The position numbers and the translations under genes are program-made. From Saccoglossus kowalevskii (Eukaryota > Hemichordata > Enteropneusta > Harrimaniidae), in contig NW_003140294.1 of the NCBI RefSeq assembly GCF_000003605.2, positions 1-34,046 of the forward strand: 34,046 nucleotides of DNA. Direction: 5' to 3'. This document shows positions 33,954 through 34,046 of this stretch, in pieces. Under the pieces are notes generated by a model. That model saw only the letters and a program-made list of their open reading frames with translations, was not told where the DNA came from and searched no databases. The first letter of the stretch is position 1, and every line of letters begins with the position of its first letter.

Positions 33954-34046
33954 CAGTACTCATTCCACCCAACCTCCCGCTTTTATCGCTTTTTTTCCGA
34001 CCGCTTATCGCTTAATTTCCGACCGCTCGCTGCTTTCCGACCGGAA
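33954..34046 (+). other. Non-satellite flank beyond the array
   Basis: 93 bp with no similarity to the 140-bp unit or the 103-bp block. It begins CAGTACTCATTCCACCC, then turns pyrimidine-rich and repetitive. It is too short to assign to a gene or element. Confidence 0.85.
33984..34046 (+). repeat. 22-bp tandem mini-repeat in the flank
   Basis: Two 22-bp copies (33984-34005 and 34006-34027) differ at two positions and share TATCGCTT and TTTCCGACCGCT. A shortened third copy, CGCTGCTTTCCGACCGGAA, runs to the window edge. The last 12 bp, TTCCGACCGGAA, form an inverted repeat (TTCCG and CGGAA). It may continue past the window. Confidence 0.8.

Noticed and set aside
33954-34046. Start of a gene or terminal repeat of a mobile element in the flank
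   Set aside because: Only 93 bp are available. The visible structure is a 22-bp tandem repeat, with no open frame or recognisable terminus to support either.

Overview
This window is essentially one long satellite-DNA array with no gene I can support. From position 1 to about 33953 the sequence is a head-to-tail tandem repeat with a 140-bp period, all units in the same orientation. By spacing arithmetic I estimate about 237 units. Almost every unit carries an EcoRI-type GAATTC site, and most carry a GGTACC site. The array runs off the left edge. At the right it stops abruptly inside a unit at about 33953, and the last 93 bp are unrelated sequence with a short 22-bp repeat rich in TTTCCGACCGCT.

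The repeat has two alternative forms. The common form is 140 bp. In 16 units a 55-bp segment is replaced by an unrelated 103-bp segment, giving a 188-bp unit. The shared 85 bp is unchanged, so the array stays in register. The replaced 55 bp holds the GGTACC site and a 19-bp double-hairpin core (CAGGGTCAGAACCCTGACC), so the 188-bp units lack both. They are scattered as single units, in close groups (4083/4551/5305, 19137/19605), and once back to back (23159/23347).

Above the unit level there is higher-order structure: near-identical multi-unit blocks are repeated locally (840, 980, 1028, 1222 and 1820 bp offsets) and over long distance (3529, 7355, about 19 kb, about 25.9 kb and 29783 bp offsets). 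Two short patches (about 5942-6354 and 18335-18606) contain many single-base losses and may be sequencing or assembly errors.

The organism is very probably a eukaryote: a homogeneous gene-free tandem array of over 33 kb with higher-order repeats is typical of centromeric, pericentromeric, subtelomeric or sex-chromosome satellite. I do not recognise the family and cannot name the taxon. The consensus unit is about 44% GC and not depleted in CpG (6 seen, about 6.6 expected from its base counts). All open frames in the array are by-products of the repeat (see rejected items). Boundaries and identities were read by eye and may be off by a few bases.
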